Assembly (NCBI RefSeq): GCF_009834805.1
Contig: NZ_WVHO01000009.1
Coordinates: 622,501 to 686,500, forward strand
Source of the DNA: Saccharibacter sp. 17.LH.SD
Lineage (GTDB): Bacteria; Pseudomonadota; Alphaproteobacteria; Acetobacterales; Acetobacteraceae
Direction of reading: 5' to 3'
Length of the DNA stretch: 64,000 nucleotides
Shown here piece after piece: positions 31,704 through 41,377 of the stretch (position 1 is its first letter; the number at the start of each line of letters is the position of its first letter). The notes under the pieces were generated by a model, which was not told the DNA's origin, searched no databases, and was given only the letters and a program-made list of their open reading frames with translations. The position numbers and the translations under genes are program-made.

Positions 31704-32978
31704 TTGTCCTTCCCATTTGCTGTGAATATGAAATTATTCTCGCTGTTGATGGCAATGGCCATCACCCCTAGTGATCATATTAGTGATAACGCGAGGACGT
31801 TTAAGGAGGCTTTAAAAGAAGCTGTTCCGCTGGCGGTTAGTACGAACTCGTCCACGATGAGTGGAATAGGGCCGTCCAATTTATCAGCCGTTGCTCCTGC
31901 CGTATCTGGAGCTGTCGCCGCATTGGATAAGACAGATTTTAATAAGACTTGGAGTGCTCAAGCATCAAGCAAACAGGCGGCTCTCTTAAGGGAAACTAAA
32001 ACAAATCTTGATTATCTGCATATAGACTCAAAAATTTCGCCTCCTGATAGCGCGTATCAAGCCGAACATTCCCCAACGATAGCGCAGCTTTTAAATGCAG
32101 CGAACGCGGCTTACACGTTGGACCCTGCGGCTCCTAAAGGTTTGCATCCTTTTATTGCGAAGGGCGACCACCAGCAGTTGGCTGTTGTGAACCAAGTAGC
32201 AGGAATGTCCGCGCGTGTTTGGTTAAGTGATAAACGGCAAGTGATTATTGCGTATTCAGGAACGTTTGGTGGCGATACACGAACCGTCAATATTGATCAG
32301 TGTCTTGGCCAGGTTATGGCTGATCTACCTTCTTTGGCAGGTCAGGTCGCGCAAGTGCAGAAAGATGCTGTCCGGTTTGCTGAATATGTTGTGCAACAGG
32401 CGCAACAGCAGGGGATTAGCTCTAATGATGTGTTTGTAACAGGGCATTCATTAGGTGGAGGGCAGGCTCAATACGTAGCACAGCAGACAGGGCTAGGTGG
32501 TGCTTCTTTTGATGGTATTGGTATTCCCACATCAGATACGGCTGTCGGTCATGGCGATAATTTCATTAGCTTTGATGTTTATGGTGATGTCTGGGGAAGT
32601 TACTCATCAGACGTTCAGGCTGATCAGCCTGTAGCACCTAATTTTACGCTAAAAGGTGGGGAGCTTCATCATTGGGGTCACCTCATTATGATTGGGGACC
32701 CGAAGGATCAGGTTGCGCTGCATCAGGACATATCAGCTACGGCAAGCAAAGGTGCTGGGGCTATTTTGGATAACTTCACCAAACATGCGCCAGAGTTTCA
32801 TTATCCTGGAAACCAGGCGAAGGACTTGAATGTTGCGCTCTTCCCATGGTCTCAGGACCAGGACGCAGGTGGGAAGCTTCGCGGTAAGGTTTTTGACGTT
32901 GCGCAAAAGTCCATTGCACAGGCGATCAAAGCAGATCAGGAGAGGAAAGAATATCATTCCTCAGCCCTGCTGCCCTAA
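31704..32978 (+). CDS. Lipase-like alpha/beta hydrolase
   Basis: The 424-residue product contains GHSLGGGQAQYVAQQTG (about residues 247-263), the nucleophile elbow typical of class 3 lipases and DUF2974-type hydrolases, preceded by VIIAYSGTFGGDTR, which resembles the lipase oxyanion strand. Later FDVYGDVWGSY and HHWGHLIMIG could supply the acid and His. The start is uncertain: TTG at 31704 has GGTAGAGAGAG upstream, while the ATG at 31728 begins a weakly hydrophobic stretch. No clear signal peptide is visible. The natural substrate is not evident. The gene is convergent with a lipoprotein gene. Confidence 0.7.
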   Translation: MSFPFAVNMKLFSLLMAMAITPSDHISDNARTFKEALKEAVPLAVSTNSSTMSGIGPSNLSAVAPAVSGAVAALDKTDFNKTWSAQASSKQAALLRETKTNLDYLHIDSKISPPDSAYQAEHSPTIAQLLNAANAAYTLDPAAPKGLHPFIAKGDHQQLAVVNQVAGMSARVWLSDKRQVIIAYSGTFGGDTRTVNIDQCLGQVMADLPSLAGQVAQVQKDAVRFAEYVVQQAQQQGISSNDVFVTGHSLGGGQAQYVAQQTGLGGASFDGIGIPTSDTAVGHGDNFISFDVYGDVWGSYSSDVQADQPVAPNFTLKGGELHHWGHLIMIGDPKDQVALHQDISATASKGAGAILDNFTKHAPEFHYPGNQAKDLNVALFPWSQDQDAGGKLRGKVFDVAQKSIAQAIKADQERKEYHSSALLP

Positions 32979-32995
32979 GAGCGGTTATTCTTTTA

Positions 32996-33025
32996 GGTGG
33001 TGAGTGATGGATATCACTTGCCACC
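32996..33025. terminator. Convergent hairpin between lipase-like and lipoprotein genes
   Basis: GGTGGTGAGTGAT pairs with ATCACTTGCCACC across a 4-nt loop: 13 pairs, two of them G-T. It overlaps the last codons of the leftward lipoprotein gene. There is no T-run on either side, so a role as bidirectional terminator is only suggestive. Confidence 0.4.
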
Positions 33026-34126
33026 AGCAGAAATTGTCACGAGAGCACCTTTTTCTGTGCTTGTTTCAGCAAGAGCATTAATGAATTGGAGCATTGAGAA
33101 AGCTACTTTGCTTTGGAGGTCTTTCTTTGCAACCCAATACCAATAACCTTCATATTTGATGGATACATAAACATTTGTTGGTTCAGCGGTGCTACAATGG
33201 ATGATGATGGCAGGCCGGTCATTTGAATGGGTTGTGGTCGGAGCAACGACCCCCTGATCAACGAGTTTTTGAGGGACTTCCATAGAGCCTGCAATATCTT
33301 GCCAGATAGCGAGCATGGAACGCGTGATCATAGCGACTTGCCCAGGCTTTGAGGCTGTCTGACCGTAGACAATCTCAGCTTGTTCCGTGTTCGGAGGGAT
33401 TTGGAGAGATTGTCTTACTTGGTCTTGTATTGATTTCAGCTCTGTATTGGCCGTTTTGGGCAGAAGCAAGAATGACCGTGCTGGTACGGCAGGCTTCGTT
33501 TTGCTTGCGGGTTCAGGAGGGAGTGTGAGGATGCTGAGGGCATTGTTTTTCTGTAATTCTTTAAGGGCCCGTAAGAGATACGTGAATCGTACGCTCGCTT
33601 GATGGGCATCATCTCCCCCCAGACTGCTTGTCGTGTTGCTTGCTCCTCCCATTGATTGCATGGTGAGCTGTAGAAGCGCGTCGACTGGGAGACCGCTCAG
33701 GATGAGAGGGAAGAGAACCGCCGGTGTGATAGGGCGTAGCACGTTATTGGCAAATTGTACCCCAGAGTAAGGCTGATATGTGACGGTGGGGTTATCAGAG
33801 TACGATAAACCGACAGAGCCTCCAATAAAGCTACTGGCTCCTGCACCGTTCCATGGTGTCCCGCTAATATTGGCGGAGGCGTTACGAGAGAAAGAATAGC
33901 CAGAGATAATTTGTGATGTTTGTAATAATGTTGGGGACATTGAATATCGTAATTGGACGATATTAAAGAGCATTTCTTGATTTTGTTGTTTCCCAATTTC
34001 TTTTTCATAATCCAGCCGATCACGCCGCATATTATGAGGGCCAACAGAAGACGAGCAGGATGCGAGTAAAACTGTAAGAAATATCCAGCCTGACGTGGAT
34101 TTTTTGCGCTTGATGGGGGGAAGCAT
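33014..34126 (-). CDS. Putative lipoprotein of unknown function
   Basis: The 370-residue product has a basic N-terminus, a hydrophobic stretch and a lipobox (LLASC, Cys at about residue 24), so it is probably a lipid-anchored envelope protein. The mature start (RRDRLDYEKEIGKQQNQEMLFNIVQLRYSMSP) resembles a widespread but uncharacterised proteobacterial lipoprotein family with R-D-x-Y-N...Q-LL-N-V/I-R-LRY near the N-terminus. A Gly/Ser/Asn-rich section (about 75-115) follows. No enzymatic motif is apparent. It is convergent with the lipase-like gene. Confidence 0.7.
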   Translation of the reverse strand: MLPPIKRKKSTSGWIFLTVLLASCSSSVGPHNMRRDRLDYEKEIGKQQNQEMLFNIVQLRYSMSPTLLQTSQIISGYSFSRNASANISGTPWNGAGASSFIGGSVGLSYSDNPTVTYQPYSGVQFANNVLRPITPAVLFPLILSGLPVDALLQLTMQSMGGASNTTSSLGGDDAHQASVRFTYLLRALKELQKNNALSILTLPPEPASKTKPAVPARSFLLLPKTANTELKSIQDQVRQSLQIPPNTEQAEIVYGQTASKPGQVAMITRSMLAIWQDIAGSMEVPQKLVDQGVVAPTTTHSNDRPAIIIHCSTAEPTNVYVSIKYEGYWYWVAKKDLQSKVAFSMLQFINALAETSTEKGALVTISAGGK

Positions 34127-34486
34127 TGTCCGTGTAAGCCTTAGTGATTGATGGTGTGCGAGGACGTTTGAGTAAAAGAAAAGCGGCTTGGGTTATGATA
34201 ACCTAAATGAGTCGATAACATGCGTTGCGTTTGCTGTCGGGTTAACATTTACCTGAGCGCGATCCGTTCATTGTTACAGGGGGTTCAGCACTGCCGTTCA
34301 TTCTCACCTGTCTAAGGTTTGCAAGGCCAAATGTCACCCTATGTCTGGTTCAATAATAATCATGTTATGATAATAGGTCAGAAAAGGGTGGTTTTTTTGT
34401 AAGATGAGCCTCGCTTGGTTGGTGATGCGCCATGTGCGGCGTTAGCGACCAGGCCTTTCGCTATATTGCAACATAAGGATTTCATT
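34127..34486. other. Intergenic region before the first hsd operon
   Basis: No gene is visible. It contains a perfect inverted repeat, GGTTAT-G-ATAACC at 34191-34203, which could be an operator, and AT-rich sequence near 34345-34405 that may hold the hsdM promoter. Neither is proven. Confidence 0.4.
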
Positions 34487-36013
34487 GTGGCTGAACAAAT
34501 TTCTCAAGAGACGATTAACAAAGCCCTTTGGAATGCGTGTGATACGTTTCGTGGCACTGTCAGCTCTGACACCTATCGTGATTATGTGTTGACGATGCTG
34601 TTTCTAAAATACATTTCCGATGTGTGGCAGGATCATTATGACAATTATCAAAAAGAATATGGTGATAATCCTGAACTGATAGAGGCGATGCTTCATCAGG
34701 AGCGTTTTGTTCTGCCCAAAGGGGCGGATTTCTACACGCTTTATAAAGAACGTAACGCCCCTGGTAATGGTGAGCGGATTGATAAAGCTCTTCACGCTAT
34801 TGAGGAAGCAAACGGGACCAAATTAAAGGATGCAGGGAAAAGCGTCTTCCAAGATATCAGTTTTAATTCTGATAAGCTGGGGGATGAAAAGCAGAAGAAC
34901 ATTATTCTGCGCCATTTGTTGGAAGATTTTTACAAAACCGAGCTGAATTTACGCCCTTCGCGCGTGGGGAATTTGGATGTCATCGGTAATGGCTATGAAT
35001 ATCTTATCGGGAAATTTGCCGCATATGGTGGGCAGAAGGCCGGGGAGTTCTATACGCCAGCCGAAGTAAGTGACGTGCTCTCCCGTCTGTTAGCGCCCCA
35101 GCCGGGAGAGATGATTTGTGACCCTACCTGTGGGTCGGCCTCTTTGCTGATGAAATGCGGTCGATATGTCACGAATCATTATAACCACAGCAAAGATTAT
35201 GCTTTGTTCGGTCAGGAGGCGATTGGCTCCACATGGTCTTACGCCAAGATGAATATGTTCCTGCATGGGGAGGATAATCATCGCATTGAATGGGGCGACA
35301 CGATACGCAACCCTAAATTATTGGATGACCAGGGCCATCTCATGCGTTTTGATGTGGTGACGGCTAACCCGCCCTTTAGTCTTGATAAATGGGGGCATGA
35401 GGAGGCGGAGCATGATCTTTTTCATCGCTTCTCGCGAGGGATCCCACCCAAAACGAAAGGGGATTATGCTTTCATTTTGCATATGATTGCGACGATGAAA
35501 GAACGTACGGGCCGGATGGGGATCATCGTGCCGCATGGCGTTTTGTTTCGCGGGAGTTCGGAAGGTAAAATTCGTCGAAAATTGATTGAAGAAAATTTAT
35601 TGGATGCGGTGATAGGCCTGCCGGAAAAACTGTTCTTCGGCACGGGCATTCCGGCGGCGATTTTAGTGTTCCGCAAAGACCGTAAAACAAAGAATGTTCT
35701 GTTTATTGATGCCAGCCGGGAGTTTAAGGCGGGGAAAAACCATAATTTATTAACCGAAGAAAATATTACGAAAATTGTGGATACGTATCGTGCACGGAAA
35801 GATGTGGAGAAATATGCTCATCTTGCTACGTGCGAAGAGATTAAAGAGAATGATTACAATCTGAATATTCCGCGTTACGTTGATACATTCGAGGCAGAGG
35901 AAGACATTGACCTGAACGCCGTGCGTGCTGAACGGGCCGAGATCAAGGCAGAACTGGCAACGTTAGAAGCGCAGATGGAGGCTTATTTGAAGGAGTTGGG
36001 TTATGCTTCCTGA
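34487..36013 (+). CDS. hsdM: Type I restriction-modification methyltransferase subunit (system 1)
   Basis: HsdM methylates adenine in the target defined by HsdS. The 508-residue protein opens EQISQETINKALWNACDTFRG (N-terminal helical domain of HsdM), has the SAM motif around FYTPAEVSDVLSRLL...CDPTCGSASLL and the N6-adenine catalytic motif NPPF (TANPPFSL). I chose the GTG at 34487 because AAGGAT lies about 7 nt upstream and the family starts there; a longer frame from 34415 adds unrelated residues. The C-terminus is helical and acidic. Its stop overlaps hsdS by 11 bp. Confidence 0.92.
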   Translation: MAEQISQETINKALWNACDTFRGTVSSDTYRDYVLTMLFLKYISDVWQDHYDNYQKEYGDNPELIEAMLHQERFVLPKGADFYTLYKERNAPGNGERIDKALHAIEEANGTKLKDAGKSVFQDISFNSDKLGDEKQKNIILRHLLEDFYKTELNLRPSRVGNLDVIGNGYEYLIGKFAAYGGQKAGEFYTPAEVSDVLSRLLAPQPGEMICDPTCGSASLLMKCGRYVTNHYNHSKDYALFGQEAIGSTWSYAKMNMFLHGEDNHRIEWGDTIRNPKLLDDQGHLMRFDVVTANPPFSLDKWGHEEAEHDLFHRFSRGIPPKTKGDYAFILHMIATMKERTGRMGIIVPHGVLFRGSSEGKIRRKLIEENLLDAVIGLPEKLFFGTGIPAAILVFRKDRKTKNVLFIDASREFKAGKNHNLLTEENITKIVDTYRARKDVEKYAHLATCEEIKENDYNLNIPRYVDTFEAEEDIDLNAVRAERAEIKAELATLEAQMEAYLKELGYAS

Positions 36014-37124
36014 GGGGTGGAAACTAACGAGTGCAGGACGAGAATGTTTTTCTATAGTCTCGGGGCGTAATAAACCGCAAGAATTCTCAGGTAATATTCC
36101 ATGGATTACCCTTCCTGAAATTGCTGGATGTTATGTGCCATCATACAAACAGACCAAATATATTTCAAAAGATACTATACAAAAATCAGGAGCAAAGTTG
36201 GTACCGCAAGGTAGTGTCGTAATATCTATAGCTGGGGAACTAGGATTAGTAGCGATTGCAAAATCTAGCGTAACATTAAATCAGCAATTGCATGCTTTTG
36301 TTTGTAAAAAAAGTATAAACAACGAATTTTTTGCACAGTATATTAGGATGCAGAAGAATTTTCTGTATCAAAGAGCTTCAAAGACTACCATCCCATATCT
36401 TAATAAAGAAAATTGTGAGTCTATACCTATTCTTCTCCCCCCTCTTCCTGAACAAAAGAAGATAGCGGCGATCCTTTCGACGTGGGATCGGGCGATTGAG
36501 GGGACGGAAAGGCTTCTGGCCAACAGCCAAAAGCAGAAGAAAGCCCTCATGCAGCAACTTCTCACCGGCAAAAAACGTCTGCCTGATTTTGCTGGGGAGT
36601 GGGCAATTAAAAAGCTCGACGATATTGCCAATATTCAAACAGGAAGTTCCAATCGCCAAGATGCGTCTTCTAATGGAATATATACTTTCTTTGATCGTTC
36701 TGAGGAGATTAGAAAAAGCAACAGATATCTATTTGACTGCGAAGCAGTCATCGTTCCTGGGGAAGGACAGAATTTCATACCTAAATATTTTTTTGGAAAA
36801 TTTGATCTTCATCAAAGAACTTATGCTATTTCAGGCTTCCGTGAATGCGATGGGAAGTTTATTTTCTATTTAATTAGCCATAATAAGGCATATTTTCTCG
36901 CACAAGCTGTGGGTTCGACTGTTAAATCATTACGCTTACCAATGTTTCAAAAAATGACTTTGGAGTTTCCCCCCCTCCCAGAACAAAAAGCCATAGCCGC
37001 CGTTCTCACCACAGCAGATAATGAAATCACAACCATTGAGGTTGATCTTGCGCGTTTACGCCAAGAGAAAAAGGCGCTGATGCAGCAGCTTTTGACGGGT
37101 AAACGTCGAGTGACGATTGACTAG
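36003..37124 (+). CDS. hsdS: Type I restriction-modification specificity subunit (system 1)
   Basis: HsdS holds two target recognition domains that define a bipartite DNA site. The 373-residue protein has TRD1 (about 1-140), a conserved helical spacer LPPLPEQKKIAAILSTWDRAIEG...KKALMQQLLTGKKRL, TRD2 (about 195-320) and a near repeat of the spacer at the C-terminus, FPPLPEQKAIAAVLTTADNE...KKALMQQLLTGKRRV. The TRD-coding parts are clearly AT-richer than the spacer and neighbouring genes, as expected for exchangeable TRDs. AAGGAG precedes the ATG. The gene lies between hsdM and hsdR. Confidence 0.92.
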   Translation: MLPEGWKLTSAGRECFSIVSGRNKPQEFSGNIPWITLPEIAGCYVPSYKQTKYISKDTIQKSGAKLVPQGSVVISIAGELGLVAIAKSSVTLNQQLHAFVCKKSINNEFFAQYIRMQKNFLYQRASKTTIPYLNKENCESIPILLPPLPEQKKIAAILSTWDRAIEGTERLLANSQKQKKALMQQLLTGKKRLPDFAGEWAIKKLDDIANIQTGSSNRQDASSNGIYTFFDRSEEIRKSNRYLFDCEAVIVPGEGQNFIPKYFFGKFDLHQRTYAISGFRECDGKFIFYLISHNKAYFLAQAVGSTVKSLRLPMFQKMTLEFPPLPEQKAIAAVLTTADNEITTIEVDLARLRQEKKALMQQLLTGKRRVTID

Positions 37125-37154
37125 CGCTTTTTAATGTTAGGATAGTGATCCCTT

Positions 37155-40100
37155 ATGTCCTCCGCTCCACGGTTTCAGGAAGAATATAGCGCCAAATTGC
37201 CCGCTCTGGCGTTGCTGAGCACGCTTGGCTGGCATTTTTTACCGCCTTCTGAAGCCTTGGCCTTGCGTGGGGGAGATCAAGGGGCGGTGGTGCTGGGCTC
37301 GCTTTTGAGGGAAGAACTTCAGAAGCGTCGCTTTGTCTTTGAGGGGCGCGCGCATGCTTTGTCGGACCAAGCGATAAATCGCCTCATCTCCATTGTCTCC
37401 CAGCCGGACTTTGTGTCTGGCTTGCGGGATGCGAATGAGAAAATGACCACGCATCTGCTCTACGGCATTGCCGTGACAGAGTTTATTGATGGCCGTAAAG
37501 CGACCCCGACCATTGAGTTGATTGACTGGCATAATCCAGATCAAAATAGTTTTACCTTTACGGAAGAATTCAGCGTTACCCGTACAGACCAAACGCAAAC
37601 CCGCCGGCCGGATATTGTGTGTTTCGTCAATGGGATTCCCTTGGCAGTGATTGAGGCGAAACGCCCAGATGGTCAGCCGGGGAAGGGGCCAACGGTTGAG
37701 GCGGGTATCTCTCAAACTCTGCGGAATCAGCGAAAAGATGAAATTCCACAGCTTTTTGCTTATAGCCAGTTGCTGCTGTCCATCACGGGTTATGAGGGAC
37801 GTTATGGCACCTGTGGCACCCCACTAAAATTTTGGGCCTCATGGACGGAGGAAGATATTCCAGAAAGAGAGATGGAGCGCCTTAAAAACACACCACTCTC
37901 TACAGCACAAAAAGATATACTTTTTCGAGAGCGTAAAAAACTGATCGTGCATGGTTTGATACTTGGTCTTCTCGCCCCTTAGTCGTGACGCATCAAGACC
38001 GGCTTTTGATCGGGTTGCTCTCACCTCAACGTTTATTGGAGATGACGCGGTTTTTCACGCTGGTAGACCGCAAAAACGGCAAGATCATCGCTCGATATCA
38101 GCAGGTTTTTGGCATTAAGCGTTTGTTGGAGCGTATTAAGTCCCGCCGTCATGATGGTGGGCGTGAGGGCGGGGTTGTTTGGCATACAACGGGGTCTGGT
38201 AAGTCCTTCACGATGGTGTTCCTCAGCCGTGCGCTTATTTTGGACGAGGCGTTGAAGCAATGCCGTATTTTAGTGGTGACGGACCGTAAAGATTTGGAGC
38301 GCCAACTCAGTACGACGTTTTCGACAGGCGGGGAGTTGGCCGATAAAAAAGATAAGCAAGAGGCGTTAGCTACGTCGGGCCGGCGTTTGGCACAGCAGAT
38401 TGGGCATGGGAATGAGCGTATTATCTTCTCGCTCATCAATAAATTTCATACCGCTACAGGGTATCCCGAATGCCATAATGACAGTGCGGATATTATTGTG
38501 TTGGTGGATGAGGGCCATCGTAGCCAGGGCGGTGAAAATCATGCCCGCATGAAACATGCTTTGCCGAATGCTGCTTTTATCGCTTTTACTGGTACGCCTT
38601 TATTGAAAGGTAGCGCGACGACGAGCCGTTTTGGCAAACTTATTCATTCTTATACCATGCAGCAGGCTGTGGCGGATGGCACCGTTACCCCGTTGTTATA
38701 TGAGGAACGTAGGCCGGATTTAGAGGTGAATGACCGCGCTATTGATGCCTGGTTTGAGCGCATCACACAGGGGTTAACAGAGCCGCAAGTGACGGACCTT
38801 AAAAAGCGTTTTGCTCGGGCCAATCAGCTCTATAAAGCAGATGATCGCATCCGATTGATTGCGATGGATCTGGCGACGCATTTTGACAATAATATTGATA
38901 AAGATCTCAAAGGGATGCTGGCGTGTGACAGTAAGCTCTCCGCTATTCGATACAAGCAATATCTTGATGATGTCGGGTTGTTTGAAAGCGCTATTGTGAT
39001 GAGCCCCCCTGATACACGTGAAGGGCATACGGAGGTTGATGAGTGCAAACAACCCGAGATTCAACGTTGGTGGAAGGAGAATGTGGGAGACCAGAATGAG
39101 GATGACTATACGCGGGATGTTATTGAGCGTTTTGAAAAAGACCCCAATCTGAAATTAATTATTGTTGTTGATAAATTATTGACGGGTTTTGATGAACCTA
39201 AGAATACTGTGCTGTATATCGATAAGCCTTTGAAACAGCATAACCTGCTGCAAGCTATTGCCCGTGTGAACCGTTTGCATGACCAAAAGAAGCATGGAGT
39301 GCTGATTGATTATCGCGGTATTTTAGCGGAGCTTGATACAACCTTGGCGAAATATGAGGAGCTCGCCGCAAAAAATGTTGGTGGGTATGACCCCAATGAT
39401 CTCGCTGGGTTATATCGTCAAATGGGTGTGGAATATCGCGAACTCCCGGCTTTATATAAGGCGCTCTGGGATGTATTCGATGGTGTGAAGAATACAAGCG
39501 ACTTTCAGCAGCTGCGGTCTGTGTTGGTTCCTCGTATGGAAGAGGAGCATGGCCAGATGGTGGATGTTAATCTGAAACGGCGTGATGATTTCTATGAAGT
39601 ATTGGCAAAGTTTGCTGCTTGTTTAAAAGTTGCGTTGCAATCTGTTGCTTTCTTTGAGGATACGAGTTTCACGGAGGAGGACCGTCGTAATTACAAAGAG
39701 ACGTTAAAGCAGATGACCAGTCTGCGTCAGATGATCTTACAAGATACAGGCGAGACGATCGATTTTGATCATTATGCCGAGCAGGTGAAGAAGCTGCTTG
39801 ATCGGCATGTGGCGGGTGTGACAGTTCATGACTCTGAAGGGGTCTATGCGGTTGGCCGTATGGGGCAGAGACCAGAGGATGCGCCAGTAGAAAATTGGAG
39901 CGAAGAAAAAACGCGCAATGAGGCTGATCTCATTCGTTCTCGTGTGACGAAAGTCATTGAATATGACATGCAAGATGACCCTTATGCACAGGAAGCTTTC
40001 TCCAGCTTATTACGAAAAGTTATTGAAGAAACAGAAAGCCTATTTGACCATCCCTTAAAACAATTCATGCTTTTTAAAGAGTTTGAAGAGCAGGTTGAGC

Positions 40101-40444
40101 AGCGAAAATTGGATGATATTCCTTCTGTTTTTGATGGGCACCGTCATGCGCAATCTTATTACGGGGTGTTAATAAGAGCGCTTCCCGATATTTTCAATCA
40201 TAAGCGAACGGAGGCTGAACAGCAGTCTTGGATTGATTTGGCCTTTAAGATGGATCGCATTGTCGATAAGGCTGTTCGAGAAAATTCGCTTAATCGTACG
40301 GATATGGAAAGAACAGTACGCAAAGAGCTGCTTCCTTTATTATTTACAATGGGGCAGAAGGTGGGTTTTGGGGTGGATAAGGCCCAAGAGATACTTGAAC
40401 AGGTGATACAAATCATGCGCGTGGGTTCCATGGAGGCACCATAA
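37155..40444 (+). pseudogene. hsdR: Type I restriction endonuclease subunit, split by a frameshift (system 1)
   Basis: Two adjacent frames together encode one HsdR of normal length (about 1,095 residues). Part 1 (37155-37982) carries the N-terminal nuclease domain with RRPDIVCFVNGIPLAVIEAKRPDG. Part 2 (readable from 37937, earliest start codon 37985, to 40444) carries the motor: HTTGSGKSFTMVFL (Walker A), DEGHRSQ, AFTGTPL and LLTGFDEP. The frame changes within six A at 37935-37940; adding one A joins ERKK to TDRAWFDTW and continues into DRLLIGLLSPQRLLE. Part 2 has no stop back to the A-run, so this single indel explains the break. Cleavage is probably lost, while modification by HsdM/HsdS could persist. 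A sequencing error cannot be excluded. Confidence 0.88.
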
Positions 40445-40455
40445 GGTTGAGCAGG

Positions 40456-41199
40456 ATGGAACGAGTATTATTCTATGGTGGAGAACCTATCCGTATCACA
40501 CTCATACCGTGCACGCGCTTACGCACAAAGTTGCGTATTAAAGTCCAGCCAGATCTGAGTGTTCAGGTTATTGTTCCAGAAGGTACATCGGAGGTCGATT
40601 TAGAGCATGCGTTACGCCAAAAAACGCGGTGGATTTGGCAGAAATTACAGGGTTTCAAGTCTGTTCAAGAACATGTGATCCCGCGTGATTATGTTAGCGG
40701 AGAAAGCCATTTCTATCTCTGGCGGCGGCATGTTTTAAAAATATATCATCTGCCTGATGCTCCTGAGAGAGTGAGGATGTTCCGCAGTCAAATAGAAATA
40801 TCAGTCCAGAAGCGTCATGCTTTACGCATCCAAAAGCTGTTGGAATTATGGTATTTTACACGGGCACAAGAGGTATTTCGTGCACGTCTGAATGTATTTC
40901 TCCCGTCAATGCGTTGGGTCATACGTTCCCCTGAGTTGAAATTACAGGTCATGCGGATGCAGTGGGGAAATTGCTCGCCAGAAGGTGATATCATTACCCT
41001 TAACCCATATTTGGTAAAAGCCCCGCGTGATTGTATTGATTACGTCATTTTACATGAGATGTGCCATTTAAAGGAACATAACCATGGTCCTGGTTTTTGG
41101 CAGCTTCTCGGGTATGTCATGCCAGATTGGAAGCGCCATAAAGCACGACTGGATGAGATGGCTGAATTACTCCTAGGGAGCCATAGTTTTTTACGCTGA
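40456..41199 (+). CDS. YgjP-like (M48/DUF45) metallopeptidase
   Basis: The 247-residue protein has the zinc metallopeptidase motif HEMCHLKEHNHGPGFW (HExxH-x5-H type) near residue 200, preceded by MRMQWGNCSPEGDIITLNPYLVKAP, typical of the YgjP/DUF45 family. Genes of this family often follow hsdR in type I operons; their function there is not established. The ATG at 40456 is preferred over a TTG at 40447 because AAGG lies 9 nt upstream. It starts 11 bp after hsdR and is probably in the same transcript. Confidence 0.85.
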   Translation: MERVLFYGGEPIRITLIPCTRLRTKLRIKVQPDLSVQVIVPEGTSEVDLEHALRQKTRWIWQKLQGFKSVQEHVIPRDYVSGESHFYLWRRHVLKIYHLPDAPERVRMFRSQIEISVQKRHALRIQKLLELWYFTRAQEVFRARLNVFLPSMRWVIRSPELKLQVMRMQWGNCSPEGDIITLNPYLVKAPRDCIDYVILHEMCHLKEHNHGPGFWQLLGYVMPDWKRHKARLDEMAELLLGSHSFLR

Positions 41200-41377
41200 T
41201 GCAGCGTTGGATTATTCTCTCTGTCTCATGTTCGGCGTATAAAATGCCGCCATGGTGAAAACGGCCACTATGATATGATTTAAGTGCGATATAGTAACGA
41301 AATCACGAAAATATGATTGGCGACTCTTTCCAAAAAATGCCCTTCTTTATTTAAGGATCTTTAAGAGGGGCGCCGCT

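Noticed and set aside
37920-37990. Programmed -1 ribosomal frameshift at the A6 tract of hsdR
   Set aside because: In the reading frame of part 1 the codons are AAA AAA CTG preceded by T, which is not a canonical X-XXY-YYZ slippery heptamer for the needed shift, and frameshifting is not known for hsdR. A one-base deletion is simpler.
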